Source: Candidatus Desulfovibrio intestinipullorum
GTDB taxonomy: Bacteria > Desulfobacterota > Desulfovibrionia > Desulfovibrionales > Desulfovibrionaceae
DNA: 39,356 nucleotides
Assembly: GCA_019113165.1 (NCBI GenBank)
Contig: DXHV01000071.1
Coordinates: 1-39,356, forward strand
Direction: 5' to 3'
Part shown: piece after piece, positions 25,801-34,236 of the stretch
How the letters are laid out: each line of letters opens with the position of its first letter
Numbering within the stretch: position 1 is the first letter of the stretch
The notes under the pieces: generated by a model
Databases searched by the model: none
Told to the model about the DNA's origin: nothing
Seen by the model: only the letters and a program-made list of their open reading frames with translations
Position numbers and translations under genes: made by a program

Positions 25801-26982
25801 GCCCCTGAGGGCTATATCGTCATGGGAGCCGGTCTTGAGGCGCATTCTGGTCAGGTAAAAAAGCAAAGCCGAGAGAAAGTTCTTGTCTGCGCCCGCGTAG
25901 TCGGGAATCCTTGCGTAGGTCTTCTGGGCGGCTTCCTTGTCGCCGCGCCTGAGCCAGTCCAGGGCGGCCAGGGAGAGAAAGCCCGGAATGCCTACAATGT
26001 ACCTGTCGCAGCCGGCCACGGAACTTGAGGTGATAGTGCTGATGTTCTCGCGCATCTGCTCAAGATCCTTGTACTCGCCAAAAAGGAAGCGGGTCAGGTC
26101 CACGCACAGGCCGGCATACTGGCCAATGTGCACGGAGGTGCGCATCTGCCGCTCCTTCTTGAGCAGGCTCAGCCCCTTGCTGCACCAGGTCAGGGCCTCG
26201 GCATCGTTGCGGAAGAGGCACTGGCTGCCCAGGGCAAAGGCCTGGGCTGCGGTCACCACGGGCTTGCGCTTGCCGGCGGGCATGGTCATGAAGTCTTCGG
26301 GAACCACCTTTTCCCCGCGCCAGTAGCGCAGCATGGAGACAATCTCGGAGGCAAGCCAGGGAGCGGCAATGCGGCCCTGTTCGTAGAGGACATAGAACTG
26401 ATGGAGCAGGGGATGGATGGCGCCGTCAAAGAAGAAGGAGGCGCACAGGTCCGCAAAGATGACGCCCTGCAGATAGGGGGTGCGCGACAGGAACCAGTCC
26501 ATGCTCAGGGAGGAAAAGAGCAGATGCTGCCTGCGGCAGCCACCGCGCAGGTTTCTGGCGTCACCGCCGCACAGTTCCTTGAATTCGGCCTCATTATTCC
26601 GGTAGATGGCCACGATCTGGGCAAGGCCCAGACCAGTGGGCGTGCCCAGAAAGGTCTTGTCCACGCACATGCGGCGCAGATAGAGCCTGAGATCCAGGTC
26701 GTCCACGGCCTGCTTGGTGAGCTCGAAGCGGATCTGCGGCAGCATCTCCGCATTGCTGTTCCCGGAATAGTACCTGATGTCATCGGAAGAGAGCTGGTTT
26801 CGGAATGTGGCCAGCTGTGAATAGTGGTAGACGCCGCCAGGCAGAGCATCCATGAGCTTGAGCTGATTGTAGAGCACCATGTTGCCATCCTGGGTCAGGA
26901 CGAGCAGCGCGTCCATCATCAGGAAGATTTGCTTTTTGCGGCCGCTGGGCACTTTTTGCTTGGTAATCTGTTTTCCCTTCAT
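22819..26982 (-). CDS. Large SNF2/DEAD-like ATPase with long N-terminal region
   Basis: A 1387-residue protein. The C-terminal third is a complete SNF2 motor: Walker A in DDMGLGKTLQAIAVML (Lys963), a DEAQ box at 1051-1054 (VTFDEAQALKN), LTGTPIENRIDDLWSLFNI, and the second lobe with VLAFSQFTSYL, YLDGSTPETERRNRV, SLKAGGTGLNLTAADYVIHL and QASDRAHRIGQ at 1323-1333. Such motors move along double-stranded DNA and remodel protein-DNA complexes. The first 900 residues have no motif I can name; they include Trp- and Leu-rich helical stretches resembling repeat scaffolds and a more beta-rich part around 600-850. The start at 26982 (MKGKQITKQK) is the first plausible Met; a GGAAGG lies 16 nt away, so the start is not firm. 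No methylase or nuclease gene is adjacent. Confidence 0.88.
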   Translation of the reverse strand: MKGKQITKQKVPSGRKKQIFLMMDALLVLTQDGNMVLYNQLKLMDALPGGVYHYSQLATFRNQLSSDDIRYYSGNSNAEMLPQIRFELTKQAVDDLDLRLYLRRMCVDKTFLGTPTGLGLAQIVAIYRNNEAEFKELCGGDARNLRGGCRRQHLLFSSLSMDWFLSRTPYLQGVIFADLCASFFFDGAIHPLLHQFYVLYEQGRIAAPWLASEIVSMLRYWRGEKVVPEDFMTMPAGKRKPVVTAAQAFALGSQCLFRNDAEALTWCSKGLSLLKKERQMRTSVHIGQYAGLCVDLTRFLFGEYKDLEQMRENISTITSSSVAGCDRYIVGIPGFLSLAALDWLRRGDKEAAQKTYARIPDYAGADKNFLSALLFYLTRMRLKTGSHDDIALRGWYLAATGFPRLQRCFADMIYALPGLDDHAAWSRDGEYQDLLDLSQIVEEMPEWQLRINALENLIQDSVKATRKKRFVWVVDMSDKSVQPQEQTLGVRGWSKGRDVSLKRLYEKTGDLSAMTEVDRRIAAGIENTGWWNTSYELSLYDCYEALADCNQVYEMQDEGLEPLSFKEGTLEFSLREKNRDNYVLTVGNEEIKLPEGAGNSSVYFLRKGNVVTYYKLSERDQQVVKLIGKGMTFPKTSLGRVISLTRNGLDIDVNTQGIDAETVEPVSAPVLQLEQTSSGFEALVGVRPFGRPDTPFFQAGEGAREPLASVVLDPAAEEPQSAGQNRKKLTKTLRVVRDFEAEARAQTELARACPTLETNLEDNHWSTSDVEQVLSLLEELPQSGQTYSVEWPKGGRIKLRGRVDAGKIKARIGWTSNDWFGVSGEVDLDDHEKISLNALLSSLKGSRFVMLKDGEYVALTADLRRKLSSLKLVGMENKKGEFMVNSLASAAVEQALEDVELESDVKWQHSTERMHKAFATTPKVPKLLHAELRDYQREGYVWMQRLAIWGVGACLADDMGLGKTLQAIAVMLNQAQKGPCLVVAPTSVCANWELEINRFAPSLNVRRLGHTGRSETIAALESNDVLIVGYGLLPNVQDELATRTWAMVTFDEAQALKNAATKRARAGSKLQADFRLALTGTPIENRIDDLWSLFNIINPGLLGSWDTFLSRYGAAATPGSGASRALRAVVRPFLLRRLKASVLDELPEKTEQNIIVEPNAKELAFYESLRQKAVAKIHASDSSGGTKRFEILAELTRLRRACCHPGLADPDMLALEKYSTKTETFLETVSDLIAGGHKVLAFSQFTSYLAQIREALEEHKISYQYLDGSTPETERRNRVAAFQKGEGDVFLLSLKAGGTGLNLTAADYVIHLDPWWNPAVEDQASDRAHRIGQKRPVTIYRMVQAGSVEEKILTLHASKRELAADFLEGTETSVKSLTEEDLLRLLQ

Positions 26983-27453
26983 CAAAAAACGGCGTCGTGC
27001 CTTCCAAAACGCAAGGAAGACAGCGCCCCTCCCTAAAAGATACGGCTCAGGCCTGCTCTGCACAGCGGGAATGGTGCAGCACTGGCAGAAGCCAGAGGAA
27101 ACGGCAGAAAAATGGGCGTGGAAACGATCCCCCGGCAGGATCGGGCACACTGTGTCCCGGCAGTTCGCAGGGTACGGACAATACGCCGCTCCTGAGCACC
27201 GACGAAGCGGGCGAGCCAGGCAAACCGGACAGGCAAGGGATGCAGTCCTGCTGCCGGCCCGGCAGTGTCTGTCGCACTTCTGGCACAAGGGAAACGATCG
27301 GCGAAGACTGCAGAAGCGGTCAGAAAGAGGTCAGAAAGAGGCCTGGAAGAAGCCCGGGAACCGGTCGGGACAAGACAGGACCGGACGCTTTTGCCAGTGC
27401 CTGATGCCCTGCGAACGACTTTCCGCAAAAGAGACGTTCGGGCTTTCGAAAGA

Positions 27454-27498
27454 GGAGACTCTGCGAAAGGAGACTCTGCGAAAGGAGGCTCTGCGAAA
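27454..27498. repeat. 15-bp tandem repeat, three units
   Basis: Three head-to-tail copies of GGAGACTCTGCGAAA; the third has one change (GGAGGCTCTGCGAAA), and a decayed fourth copy follows. Confidence 0.85.
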
Positions 27499-28448
27499 GG
27501 CGCCCCTGCAGCAAAGGGCTTTCGCCAGGGAACACGTCTCCACAGACCTCCGGAACAGGCATTCCGGGGCCTTGCCCGGGAAGATGTCCGCAGGTCTGCG
27601 CAAAAAACCGGCCAGGAGATCTGGCCCCGGGTCTGCCTGAAAACAGGGGCACAAGCCCTTCTTCTGCTGTCTGGGCGACACGTCTGCAGCCCGTGGCAAG
27701 GATATGGGCCAGCGTTCTCTGCGACTGTCACCTGCTCATTTTTTCAGATGGCTTTTAGACATTCTCCGCTCTTTTTGTCAAGAGGACTTGAAGATTGAGG
27801 CACTTCTCTCCCAAAAGACCGGTCCTGACTCTCTTTTTCCTGTGCCTTTTCCTGTCACTCACCTTCCACTTCTCCTTCCTCTTCCACGCAAGAGCACGTC
27901 CAAAGATTCGCATCTGCCCGCAGGCCTGCCATGAAAAATACGCAAAAATCCGAACAGGTATTGGTCTTTGTCCGTTCTCCTGCACCAAGGAGCGTGCCCC
28001 TCTTCGTCTCATTCCTGACAAGCGGCCTTGTGCAGGCCGTGACAGAGATTCTGATGCATATCTGTCAAAAGACGCTCCTTCTCATGACAGGCTGTCTTTT
28101 TCAGACATGTACGACAACTGCATGCAGGACAGCATTTTGCTGCCGTGGACAGAGGCACGCTGCGGGACCTTCTTGTACAGGGTTGGGCAAGTATGGCAAA
28201 AAGCATCGCCACAGTATTGAAACATGAGAGCGACAAGGGTGTCTCTGTCCACCTTTATTGTGTTTCTGCACACTGAAATTTTACCAGTAGATATGCTTGC
28301 TGCAAAAATGGACTCGTCATAACGCATTTTTCAAAAATCGATCCGGTCCCCTTCCGTAGATTTTCGGAAAAAGCAGGCTCATGAAAAAAACAGCCCGCCG
28401 TCGAATGCATAGGAACGTACTCCACTTCTTTCCGTACAAAAACATTTC

Positions 28449-28476
28449 TTGACTTTTTAAAGTATTACATTATTTT
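28449..28476 (+). promoter_or_regulatory. possible sigma-70 promoter in the AT-rich part of the gap
   Basis: TTGACT at 28449-28454, a 16-bp spacer and TATTTT at 28471-28476. It lies over 600 bp before the debranching gene, so it may drive a long leader, an unannotated RNA, or nothing. Confidence 0.3.
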
Positions 28477-28633
28477 TGTCCAAGTGTATTCCTTCCACGC
28501 TTTGTCGTTAATCTGTAACAAAGCTGTTGTCGCCTTCTCCCCATATTCCCTGTATGTTCTCGGGGCTTTATAGCACAGCCCAGTCGCTGTCTCCCGAGGG
28601 GGTGTCCGAAGGGGTTGCCGGGGATTTTCCGCG

Positions 28634-28750
28634 GCCGGACCGGACTGCTCCGGATCCCCGGAATTTCCCAGTGCCGCGTTCCCCGGGGGCACACCGGAGC
28701 GTTTCCGGAAGATATTGTCCGCAATATTTTCCGGTTGCTGTTTTTCCGGG
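28634..28750. repeat. cluster of CCGG-centred short dyads
   Basis: Nine CCGG words occur in about 117 bp, several pairing locally (CCGGA-CTGC-TCCGG). ATATTG-TCCG-CAATAT at 28712-28727 is a further perfect inverted repeat. Confidence 0.5.
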
Positions 28751-29097
28751 TGGCCTGCCCTTTGGAAGAACCCCATGCAACTCCGCAGGAATGTCCGCAG
28801 GGTCGTCAGGCAGCCCGGCCTGACCAGGAAGCAGACGGCAGAAGATGTGCAGATTCCTTCTGTTGACGCCTTCCTGTGCACAGGCCCCTGCAGGCAGCAT
28901 GTCTGCACAAGCCCTCCCCCAATCCTCCGCCCAGCCTTCACACCATCCGCGCCTTCATGCCATCCTCAGGGGAACCCCTTGCGGGCAGCCCCCATGCATC
29001 AGCAAGGATGCGCACAAGGCCACAGATATCCTATATATACCATTGCAGAAGCATCGACCATCAGTTCACAGTTACGGCTTTACAAGAGGAGTCTTTC

Positions 29098-31215
29098 ATG
29101 CGTCCCGGCACAGGAATTGATCTGGATCTTACCCCCAGCAGCAGCCTCGAATGGCTTGAGACAAATGGTCTTGGTGACTATGCCCAGGGCACTGCCACCG
29201 GTGCAAACACACGCCGCTACCACGGCCTGCTTGTTGCCAATCTTCCCCATATGGACAGGCATGTGCTCCTTTCCACCGTGGAAGACTGGCTGTGCATTGA
29301 TACCGAGAGCATTCCCCTGTCCAGCCGCTATCATCCCGGCTGCGTCTATCCCCAGGGCCAGAACCACCTCAAGTCCTGGCAGGCCAGCCCCTGCCCCGCC
29401 TTTGTCTACGAGGTGGCCGGCCTGCGCGTAACCAGGCGCATTGCCCTGGTCCACGGATCCCACACGGTGCTCATCCGCTACACCGTGGAAGCCACCAGCG
29501 AGTCCGAGGGCGCCCTTCTGAGCGGCTCCGAGCTCATGCTGCGCGTCACGCCCCTGCTGGCCTTCCGGCGCTATCACGACCTGACCCATGCCAACATGGA
29601 TCTGCACGTCAAGACCTTCCCCATCCGCGCCGGCTTCAAGATCCAGCCCTACAATGCCCTGCCGCCCATCTACATCAGGAGCGAAGGTCTCTTCGACTTC
29701 CTGCCCTCGCCCGAGTGGATCAACACCGTGGAATATCCCGTGGAGCGCGAGCGCGGCTTCGACTATCAGGAAGACCTCTTCTCGCCCGGCCTGTTCGAGA
29801 TTCACGTCATGCCCGGCGACGACATCATTCTCTCCGCCTCCCTTGACGAGCAGTTCGGCATGGCCGCCAGCGGCATCCCCGAGGACCTGCACACCCTGTG
29901 GGATGCGGAAATGGCCCGCAGAAGCGTGCCCCAGGAAACCGGCAAGCGCAAGGCCAAGAATGCCGGTCCCCTGTGCTCCTTCCTGGCTGCCCAGTCCGAA
30001 GACTTTCTCATGAAGACGCCCGGCGGCCGTTCCCTGCTGCTGGCAGGCTACCCATGGTTTGGCAGCTGGGGCCGGGACACCCTCATTGCCCTGCCCGGCA
30101 CGACCTTCCTGGCCGGACGCCTGGACGAGGGCCTGGCCATCCTGCGCACCATAGCCCTCAATGCCTGCGACGGCCTCATTCCCAATACCTTTGACGGCGA
30201 CGGCCAGCCCAGGGGCTTCAACAGCGTGGACGCCTCCCTGTGGTTTGCCTGGGACTGCCAGCTCATGCTCAAGGTCCTGAGCAAGGATCCGGAACGGACC
30301 CAGGAATTCCTGGATCTGTGCGCGCCGACCCTCTACAGCATCATCGCCGCCTACAGGGCGGGCCGCGTGCCCTTCACCCGCGTGGCCACCTCCGGCCTGC
30401 TGGAAGTGGGCACGCCCAGCACCCAGCTCACCTGGATGGATGCCCAGGTCAACGGCAGGCCCGTGACACCGCGCAACGGCTTCCCCGTGGAAATTCAGGC
30501 CCTCTGGTACAATACCCTGGCCTTTGCCCACAGCCTGGCCAAGAAGCGCGAGGATCCCGACCCGTGCACAAGCAGGGAACTCAAGGCCCTGCGCGCCGCC
30601 TTTGCCGCCCACTTCACCCTGCCCGACGGCAGCCTCTGCGATGTGTGGCGTGCCCCCGAAGACGGCGTGCCGGACACAAGCCTGCGTCCCAATCAGCTGC
30701 TGGCCGTCTCCATGCCCGAGCCCATTGCGCCCAAGAGCTCCTGGAAGGCCATTGTCGACCTGGTGGGCAAAAAGCTGCTCACGCCCTTCGGCCTGCGCAC
30801 CCTCTCGCCCGACGATCCGGCCTTCTGCCCCGTCTATGCCGGCGGTCCTGCCCAGCGCGACGGCGCCTACCATCAGGGCACCGTCTGGCCCTGGCTCCTC
30901 GGTCCCTACACCGATGCCCTGCTCAAGGCCGAGCAGGTGGACGAGAACGGCGAGAAGGAAAAGTCCCGCCGCAAGCCGTCCAGGGCCGTGAAGCAGCTGC
31001 TCGAAACCATCACGCCCCTGGTGACCACCCATCTGCGCGAGGCAGGGGTTGGCCACATGTCCGAAATCTTCTCTGCCACGGCGCCCTATGCGCCCGACGG
31101 CACCACGGCCCAGGCCTGGAGCGAAGCCGAAGTCTACCGCATGCTCCTTGCCCTGCGCGCCGCAGACCGCGAGACCTACGAGAACTGGGAAAAGACGCTG
31201 CCTTCTTTCAGCTAG
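29098..31215 (+). CDS. Glycogen debranching enzyme (amylo-alpha-1,6-glucosidase, GH133 type)
   Basis: A 705-residue cytoplasmic enzyme that removes alpha-1,6 branch residues from glycogen-like glucans. The N-terminal beta domain has WLETNGLGDYAQGTATGANT followed by RRYHGLLVANLP, typical of the archaeal/bacterial GDE N-terminal domain. The C-terminal alpha/alpha barrel contains GYPWFGSWGRDTLIALPG, DGLIPNTFDGDGQPRGFNSV, DASLWF, TWMDAQVNGRPVTPRNGFPV (candidate acid Asp), YHQGTVWPWLLGPY, and HMSEIFSATAPYAPDGTTAQ and AWSEAEVYRML (candidate catalytic Glu). GAGGAG lies just before the ATG. The GT4 gene follows after a 312-nt gap; the trio debranching enzyme-GT4-GH57 recurs in Bacteroidetes and relatives of this organism, from memory. 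Confidence 0.93.
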   Translation: MRPGTGIDLDLTPSSSLEWLETNGLGDYAQGTATGANTRRYHGLLVANLPHMDRHVLLSTVEDWLCIDTESIPLSSRYHPGCVYPQGQNHLKSWQASPCPAFVYEVAGLRVTRRIALVHGSHTVLIRYTVEATSESEGALLSGSELMLRVTPLLAFRRYHDLTHANMDLHVKTFPIRAGFKIQPYNALPPIYIRSEGLFDFLPSPEWINTVEYPVERERGFDYQEDLFSPGLFEIHVMPGDDIILSASLDEQFGMAASGIPEDLHTLWDAEMARRSVPQETGKRKAKNAGPLCSFLAAQSEDFLMKTPGGRSLLLAGYPWFGSWGRDTLIALPGTTFLAGRLDEGLAILRTIALNACDGLIPNTFDGDGQPRGFNSVDASLWFAWDCQLMLKVLSKDPERTQEFLDLCAPTLYSIIAAYRAGRVPFTRVATSGLLEVGTPSTQLTWMDAQVNGRPVTPRNGFPVEIQALWYNTLAFAHSLAKKREDPDPCTSRELKALRAAFAAHFTLPDGSLCDVWRAPEDGVPDTSLRPNQLLAVSMPEPIAPKSSWKAIVDLVGKKLLTPFGLRTLSPDDPAFCPVYAGGPAQRDGAYHQGTVWPWLLGPYTDALLKAEQVDENGEKEKSRRKPSRAVKQLLETITPLVTTHLREAGVGHMSEIFSATAPYAPDGTTAQAWSEAEVYRMLLALRAADRETYENWEKTLPSFS

Positions 31216-31527
31216 GCGCACTCTGCGGGCCCTGTCCCACCGGGGTCCAGGGTCCGCAAAACAAGGCGCTTGAAAAAAATTCCTTGCGGGCCTCCACCAG
31301 CACCACCACTTTCTCCGTTCCGCAAACAGGGCCGGCCTGACCCGATCTGCCTGATCGGGCGAAGCTTGCGGAAACTGTATGCCGACTTTCAGGCAAGGCC
31401 GCGAACGTCCGAGGATCACGACGGCCCCAGAGAGCCTTTTGAGACCGTTTTCATTTTCAAGAAAAGCCACTTTCGCGATTTTTTTATATAGTATTGATTT
31501 TATTTTGTTTTTTTGGAGGAACAACAG
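31216..31527. other. gap between the debranching and GT4 genes, with a hairpin at 31225-31257
   Basis: GCGGGCCCTG and CAGGGTCCGC form a 10-bp stem (one G-T pair) soon after the stop but without a T-tract, so termination may be partial. The last 60 bp are AT-rich, with TATATA/TATAGT at 31485-31492 as a possible -10 without a clear -35. No gene is seen. Confidence 0.45.
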
Positions 31528-32865
31528 ATGCGCGTTCTCATGTTTGGCTGGGAATTTCCCCCGCACATCAGCGGCGGACTGGGCTCAGCCTGCGAAGGTA
31601 TTGTACGCGCCCTGACGTCGAGAGGGACAGAAGTGCTCTTTGTCCTGCCCAGACTGAGCAGCGACAAGGGGCAGAACAGTGCACAGGGACTGACCATGTG
31701 CAGCGCCTCTGGTACGCCAATCCCCTATGCGCACAAGGATTTGCAGCATATCTATCGGGAGACCAATACCTACTGGAAAGAAAATCTCCGCATGGAAGTC
31801 GTTGACTCCATGCTGTCTGCCTACGCGACCCCTGAATACTACGAAAAGGCCTATGCCGAATACGTCAGGCAGCAGAGCGTCCGTGAGCATGCAAGCACCG
31901 AGACCGTGCACGAGGAGATGTCCGTGCAGCTGCACGGCGGCTACGGCAAGGACCTCATGAGCGAGGTCTACAAGTACTCCCTGGCCGCACAGTCCATTGC
32001 GGCCCGCAACAGCTTTGACGTGATCCATGCCCACGACTGGATGGCCTATCCGGCAGGCATTCTCGCCAAGAAGATCAGCGGCAAGCCCCTGGTCTGCCAC
32101 GTGCACGCCACTGAAGCCGACCGCAGCGGCACCAACATGAACTCTGCCATTGCCCACATCGAGTGGGAGGGCATGCATGCCGCCGACAAGGTCGTGGCTG
32201 TGAGCCACTTCACGAAAAACCTCATCATGCGCGTCTACAACGTGCCCGAGAGCAAGATTGAAGTGGTGCACAATGCCGTGTCCCGCAAGGAGGCCAGACA
32301 CATCTATCACACGGCCAATCCCAAGGGAGAAAAACAGGTCCTCTTCATGGGCCGCGTCACCTTCCAGAAGGGCCCCGACTACTTTGTGGAAGCGGCCCGC
32401 CTGGTCCTGCAGACCATGCCCAACGTCCGCTTTGTCATGGCCGGCGCAGGCGACATGCTCCTCTCCATGGTCTCCAGGGTGGCCAAGTACCGCATCGGGC
32501 GGCGCTTTACCTTTACCGGCTTCCTCAAGGGCGACGAAGTGGAACGCATGTACGCAGCAAGCGATCTCTATGTCATGCCCAGCGTTTCCGAGCCCTTTGG
32601 TATAGCGCCTCTGGAAGCCATGGTGTATGATGTTCCCGTCCTTATGAGCAAGCAGTCCGGCGTTTCCGAAGTCGTGACCAATGCCCTCAAGGTCGATTTC
32701 TGGGATGTCCGCAAAATGGCAGACCGCATCTGCGCAGTGCTTGCCTATCCTGCACTGGGCCAGTTCATGGTCAAGAACTGCCAGGAAGAGCTCAAATCCA
32801 TTCGCTGGGACAATGCTGCCATCAAGCTGAACCGCATCTACGCCGATCTCGCAAGGGGGAACTGA
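31528..32865 (+). CDS. GT4-family glycosyltransferase, glycogen-synthase-like
   Basis: A 445-residue GT-B fold retaining glycosyltransferase. The N-terminal lobe opens with MFGWEFPPHISGGLG, the nucleotide-sugar loop, and has FDVIHAHDWMAYPAGI. The C-terminal lobe has QVLFMGRVTFQKGPDYFVEA, VMAGAGDM and the EX7E motif SEPFGIAPLEAM (Glu355 and Glu363). By context it should extend an alpha-1,4-glucan or make a related glucoside; the donor (UDP- or ADP-glucose) cannot be read. The start was set at the ATG behind GGAGGA (31515-31520); an in-frame TTG at 31513 lies inside that ribosome site and is unlikely. The GH57 gene starts 1 nt after its stop, so the two are translationally linked. Confidence 0.9.
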   Translation: MRVLMFGWEFPPHISGGLGSACEGIVRALTSRGTEVLFVLPRLSSDKGQNSAQGLTMCSASGTPIPYAHKDLQHIYRETNTYWKENLRMEVVDSMLSAYATPEYYEKAYAEYVRQQSVREHASTETVHEEMSVQLHGGYGKDLMSEVYKYSLAAQSIAARNSFDVIHAHDWMAYPAGILAKKISGKPLVCHVHATEADRSGTNMNSAIAHIEWEGMHAADKVVAVSHFTKNLIMRVYNVPESKIEVVHNAVSRKEARHIYHTANPKGEKQVLFMGRVTFQKGPDYFVEAARLVLQTMPNVRFVMAGAGDMLLSMVSRVAKYRIGRRFTFTGFLKGDEVERMYAASDLYVMPSVSEPFGIAPLEAMVYDVPVLMSKQSGVSEVVTNALKVDFWDVRKMADRICAVLAYPALGQFMVKNCQEELKSIRWDNAAIKLNRIYADLARGN

Positions 32866-32866
32866 T

Positions 32867-34180
32867 ATGCCTTCCGTCTGTTTCTACTTTCAGGTTCATC
32901 AACCCTACAGGCTGCGGCACTATTCATTCTTCGACATTGGACACAACCACATGTACGAGGATGATGAAGCCAACAAGTCCATCATGCTGAAGGTTGCGGA
33001 CAAGTGCTATCTGCCCATGAACAGCCTCCTGCTGAAACTGATCAATCAGCACAAGGGCAACTTCAGGGTCAGCTTCTCCCTGTCCGGCGTCTTTATCGAA
33101 CAGATGGTGCAGTACGCTCCCGAAGTGCTCAAAAGCTTCCAGGAGCTTGTGGACACGGGCTGCGTGGAAATCCTGGCCGAAACCTATGCCCACTCCGTCT
33201 CCTTCCTCTTCTCGCCCAGGGAATGGATGGAACAGATTGCCCTGCACGACGAGCTCGTGAAGACGTACTTCCATGTGCGTCCCACGGCCTTCCGCAACAC
33301 CGAGCTCATCTACAACAACGACATTGCCCAGATGGCCGAACAGATGGGCTACCAGGCCATCCTCACCGAAGGCGCCGACCAGGTCATCAACTGGCGCAGC
33401 CCGAACTTCGTGTATCAGCCCGGCAACTGCCGCCGCATCCGCCTGCTTCTGAAGAACTACCGCCTCTCCGACGACATTGCCTTCCGCTTCTCCAACCAGG
33501 GCTGGGAAGAGTATCCGCTCACGGCCGAAAAGTACGTGAGCTGGCTGCACTCCCTCAACGGTCAGGGAGAGACCATCAACCTCTTCATGGACTACGAGAC
33601 CTTTGGCGAGCATCAGTGGGCCTCCACGGGCATCTTCGAGTTCATGGAAGCCCTGCCCGGCCTTGTGCTGGCCAATCCGGACTTCACCTTTGCCACGCCC
33701 TCGCAGGTGGCTGCCAACTGCTCGCCCATGGCGCGCCTGGACATCCCCAACTTCATTTCCTGGGCCGACGCCGAACGCGATCTTTCGGCCTGGCGCGGCA
33801 ATGACCTGCAGGACGATGCCCTGGGTGCCGTGGCTGCCCTGGAAGAGGATGTCAAGAAGACCGAGGATCCCGACCTTCTGCGTACCTGGCGCCGCTTCAC
33901 GACCTCGGACCACTTCTACTACATGTGCACCAAGTTCTTCTCGGACGGCGATGTGCACAAGTACTTCTCGCCCTACGAGACGCCCTATGATGCCTACATC
34001 TTCTACATGAACGCCCTGGCGGACCTTGAGCTCTCCGTGCGTCACAAGCTGGAGGAAAAGAAGAAGGTCAGGCGTCCCAAGGCAAAGAAGAGCGATGCCG
34101 AACGCGCAGCCGCAGCCTTCAGCCCGGAGGTGACCACACCACGGTATGAAGGTGCTGCAACGCCCATAAGCGGCAACTGA
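32867..34180 (+). CDS. GH57 family alpha-amylase-like glucan hydrolase
   Basis: A 437-residue (beta/alpha)7-barrel glycoside hydrolase. The first family motif, VHQPYRLR, lies at residues 10-17. EILAETYAHSVSFLFSPREW holds candidate nucleophile Glu105, and LFMDYETFGEHQW holds candidate acid/base Asp242. Later blocks SDHFYYMCTKFFSDGDVH and SPYETPYDAYIFYMNAL belong to the maltogenic-like GH57 subgroup. It acts on alpha-glucan in the cytoplasm, since no signal peptide is present. It starts 1 nt after the GT4 stop. The basic, low-complexity C-terminal tail (KKKVRRPKAKK) is outside the catalytic fold. A strong terminator follows. Confidence 0.92.
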   Translation: MPSVCFYFQVHQPYRLRHYSFFDIGHNHMYEDDEANKSIMLKVADKCYLPMNSLLLKLINQHKGNFRVSFSLSGVFIEQMVQYAPEVLKSFQELVDTGCVEILAETYAHSVSFLFSPREWMEQIALHDELVKTYFHVRPTAFRNTELIYNNDIAQMAEQMGYQAILTEGADQVINWRSPNFVYQPGNCRRIRLLLKNYRLSDDIAFRFSNQGWEEYPLTAEKYVSWLHSLNGQGETINLFMDYETFGEHQWASTGIFEFMEALPGLVLANPDFTFATPSQVAANCSPMARLDIPNFISWADAERDLSAWRGNDLQDDALGAVAALEEDVKKTEDPDLLRTWRRFTTSDHFYYMCTKFFSDGDVHKYFSPYETPYDAYIFYMNALADLELSVRHKLEEKKKVRRPKAKKSDAERAAAAFSPEVTTPRYEGAATPISGN

Positions 34181-34201
34181 TGCCTCACGCATTCCCTGCT
34201 C

Positions 34202-34236
34202 AAGCCCGAAAAGAACCCGCTTTTCGGGCTTCCTTG
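34202..34236 (+). terminator. terminator of the GT4-GH57 genes
   Basis: AAGCCCGAAAAG and CTTTTCGGGCTT form a 12-bp perfect stem around a 6-nt loop, followed by CCTTGTTTT. Confidence 0.88.

Larger units (their letters stand above)
26983..29097. other. 2.1-kb stretch with no convincing gene
   Basis: The longest gene-poor gap in the window. Frames are open on both strands because of base composition, but none has a believable ribosome site, domain or codon pattern. The left part (about 27000-27550) is purine-rich on the plus strand and should hold the SNF2 promoter. It contains a 12-bp duplication GGTCAGAAAGAG near 27320 and a 15-bp tandem repeat (27454-27498). Around 27740-27900 it is pyrimidine-rich. 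28200-28500 is AT-richer, with a possible promoter at 28449. 28634-28750 is a cluster of CCGG-centred dyads. TATATATA occurs near 29032, about 60 bp before the debranching gene. Confidence 0.55.

Noticed and set aside
27454..27498. Possible CRISPR array from repeated units
   Set aside because: The units are contiguous without spacers and only 15 bp long.
27033..27798. Overlapping 177- and 232-codon frames on opposite strands in the 2.1-kb gap
   Set aside because: Both are Arg/Ala/Gly-rich, include translated tandem repeats and show no domain; open frames are expected at this GC content.
28009..28327. Small Cys-rich minus-strand frames (75 and 81 codons)
   Set aside because: No ribosome site and no spacing pattern typical of metal-binding or toxin peptides; they overlap each other in different frames.
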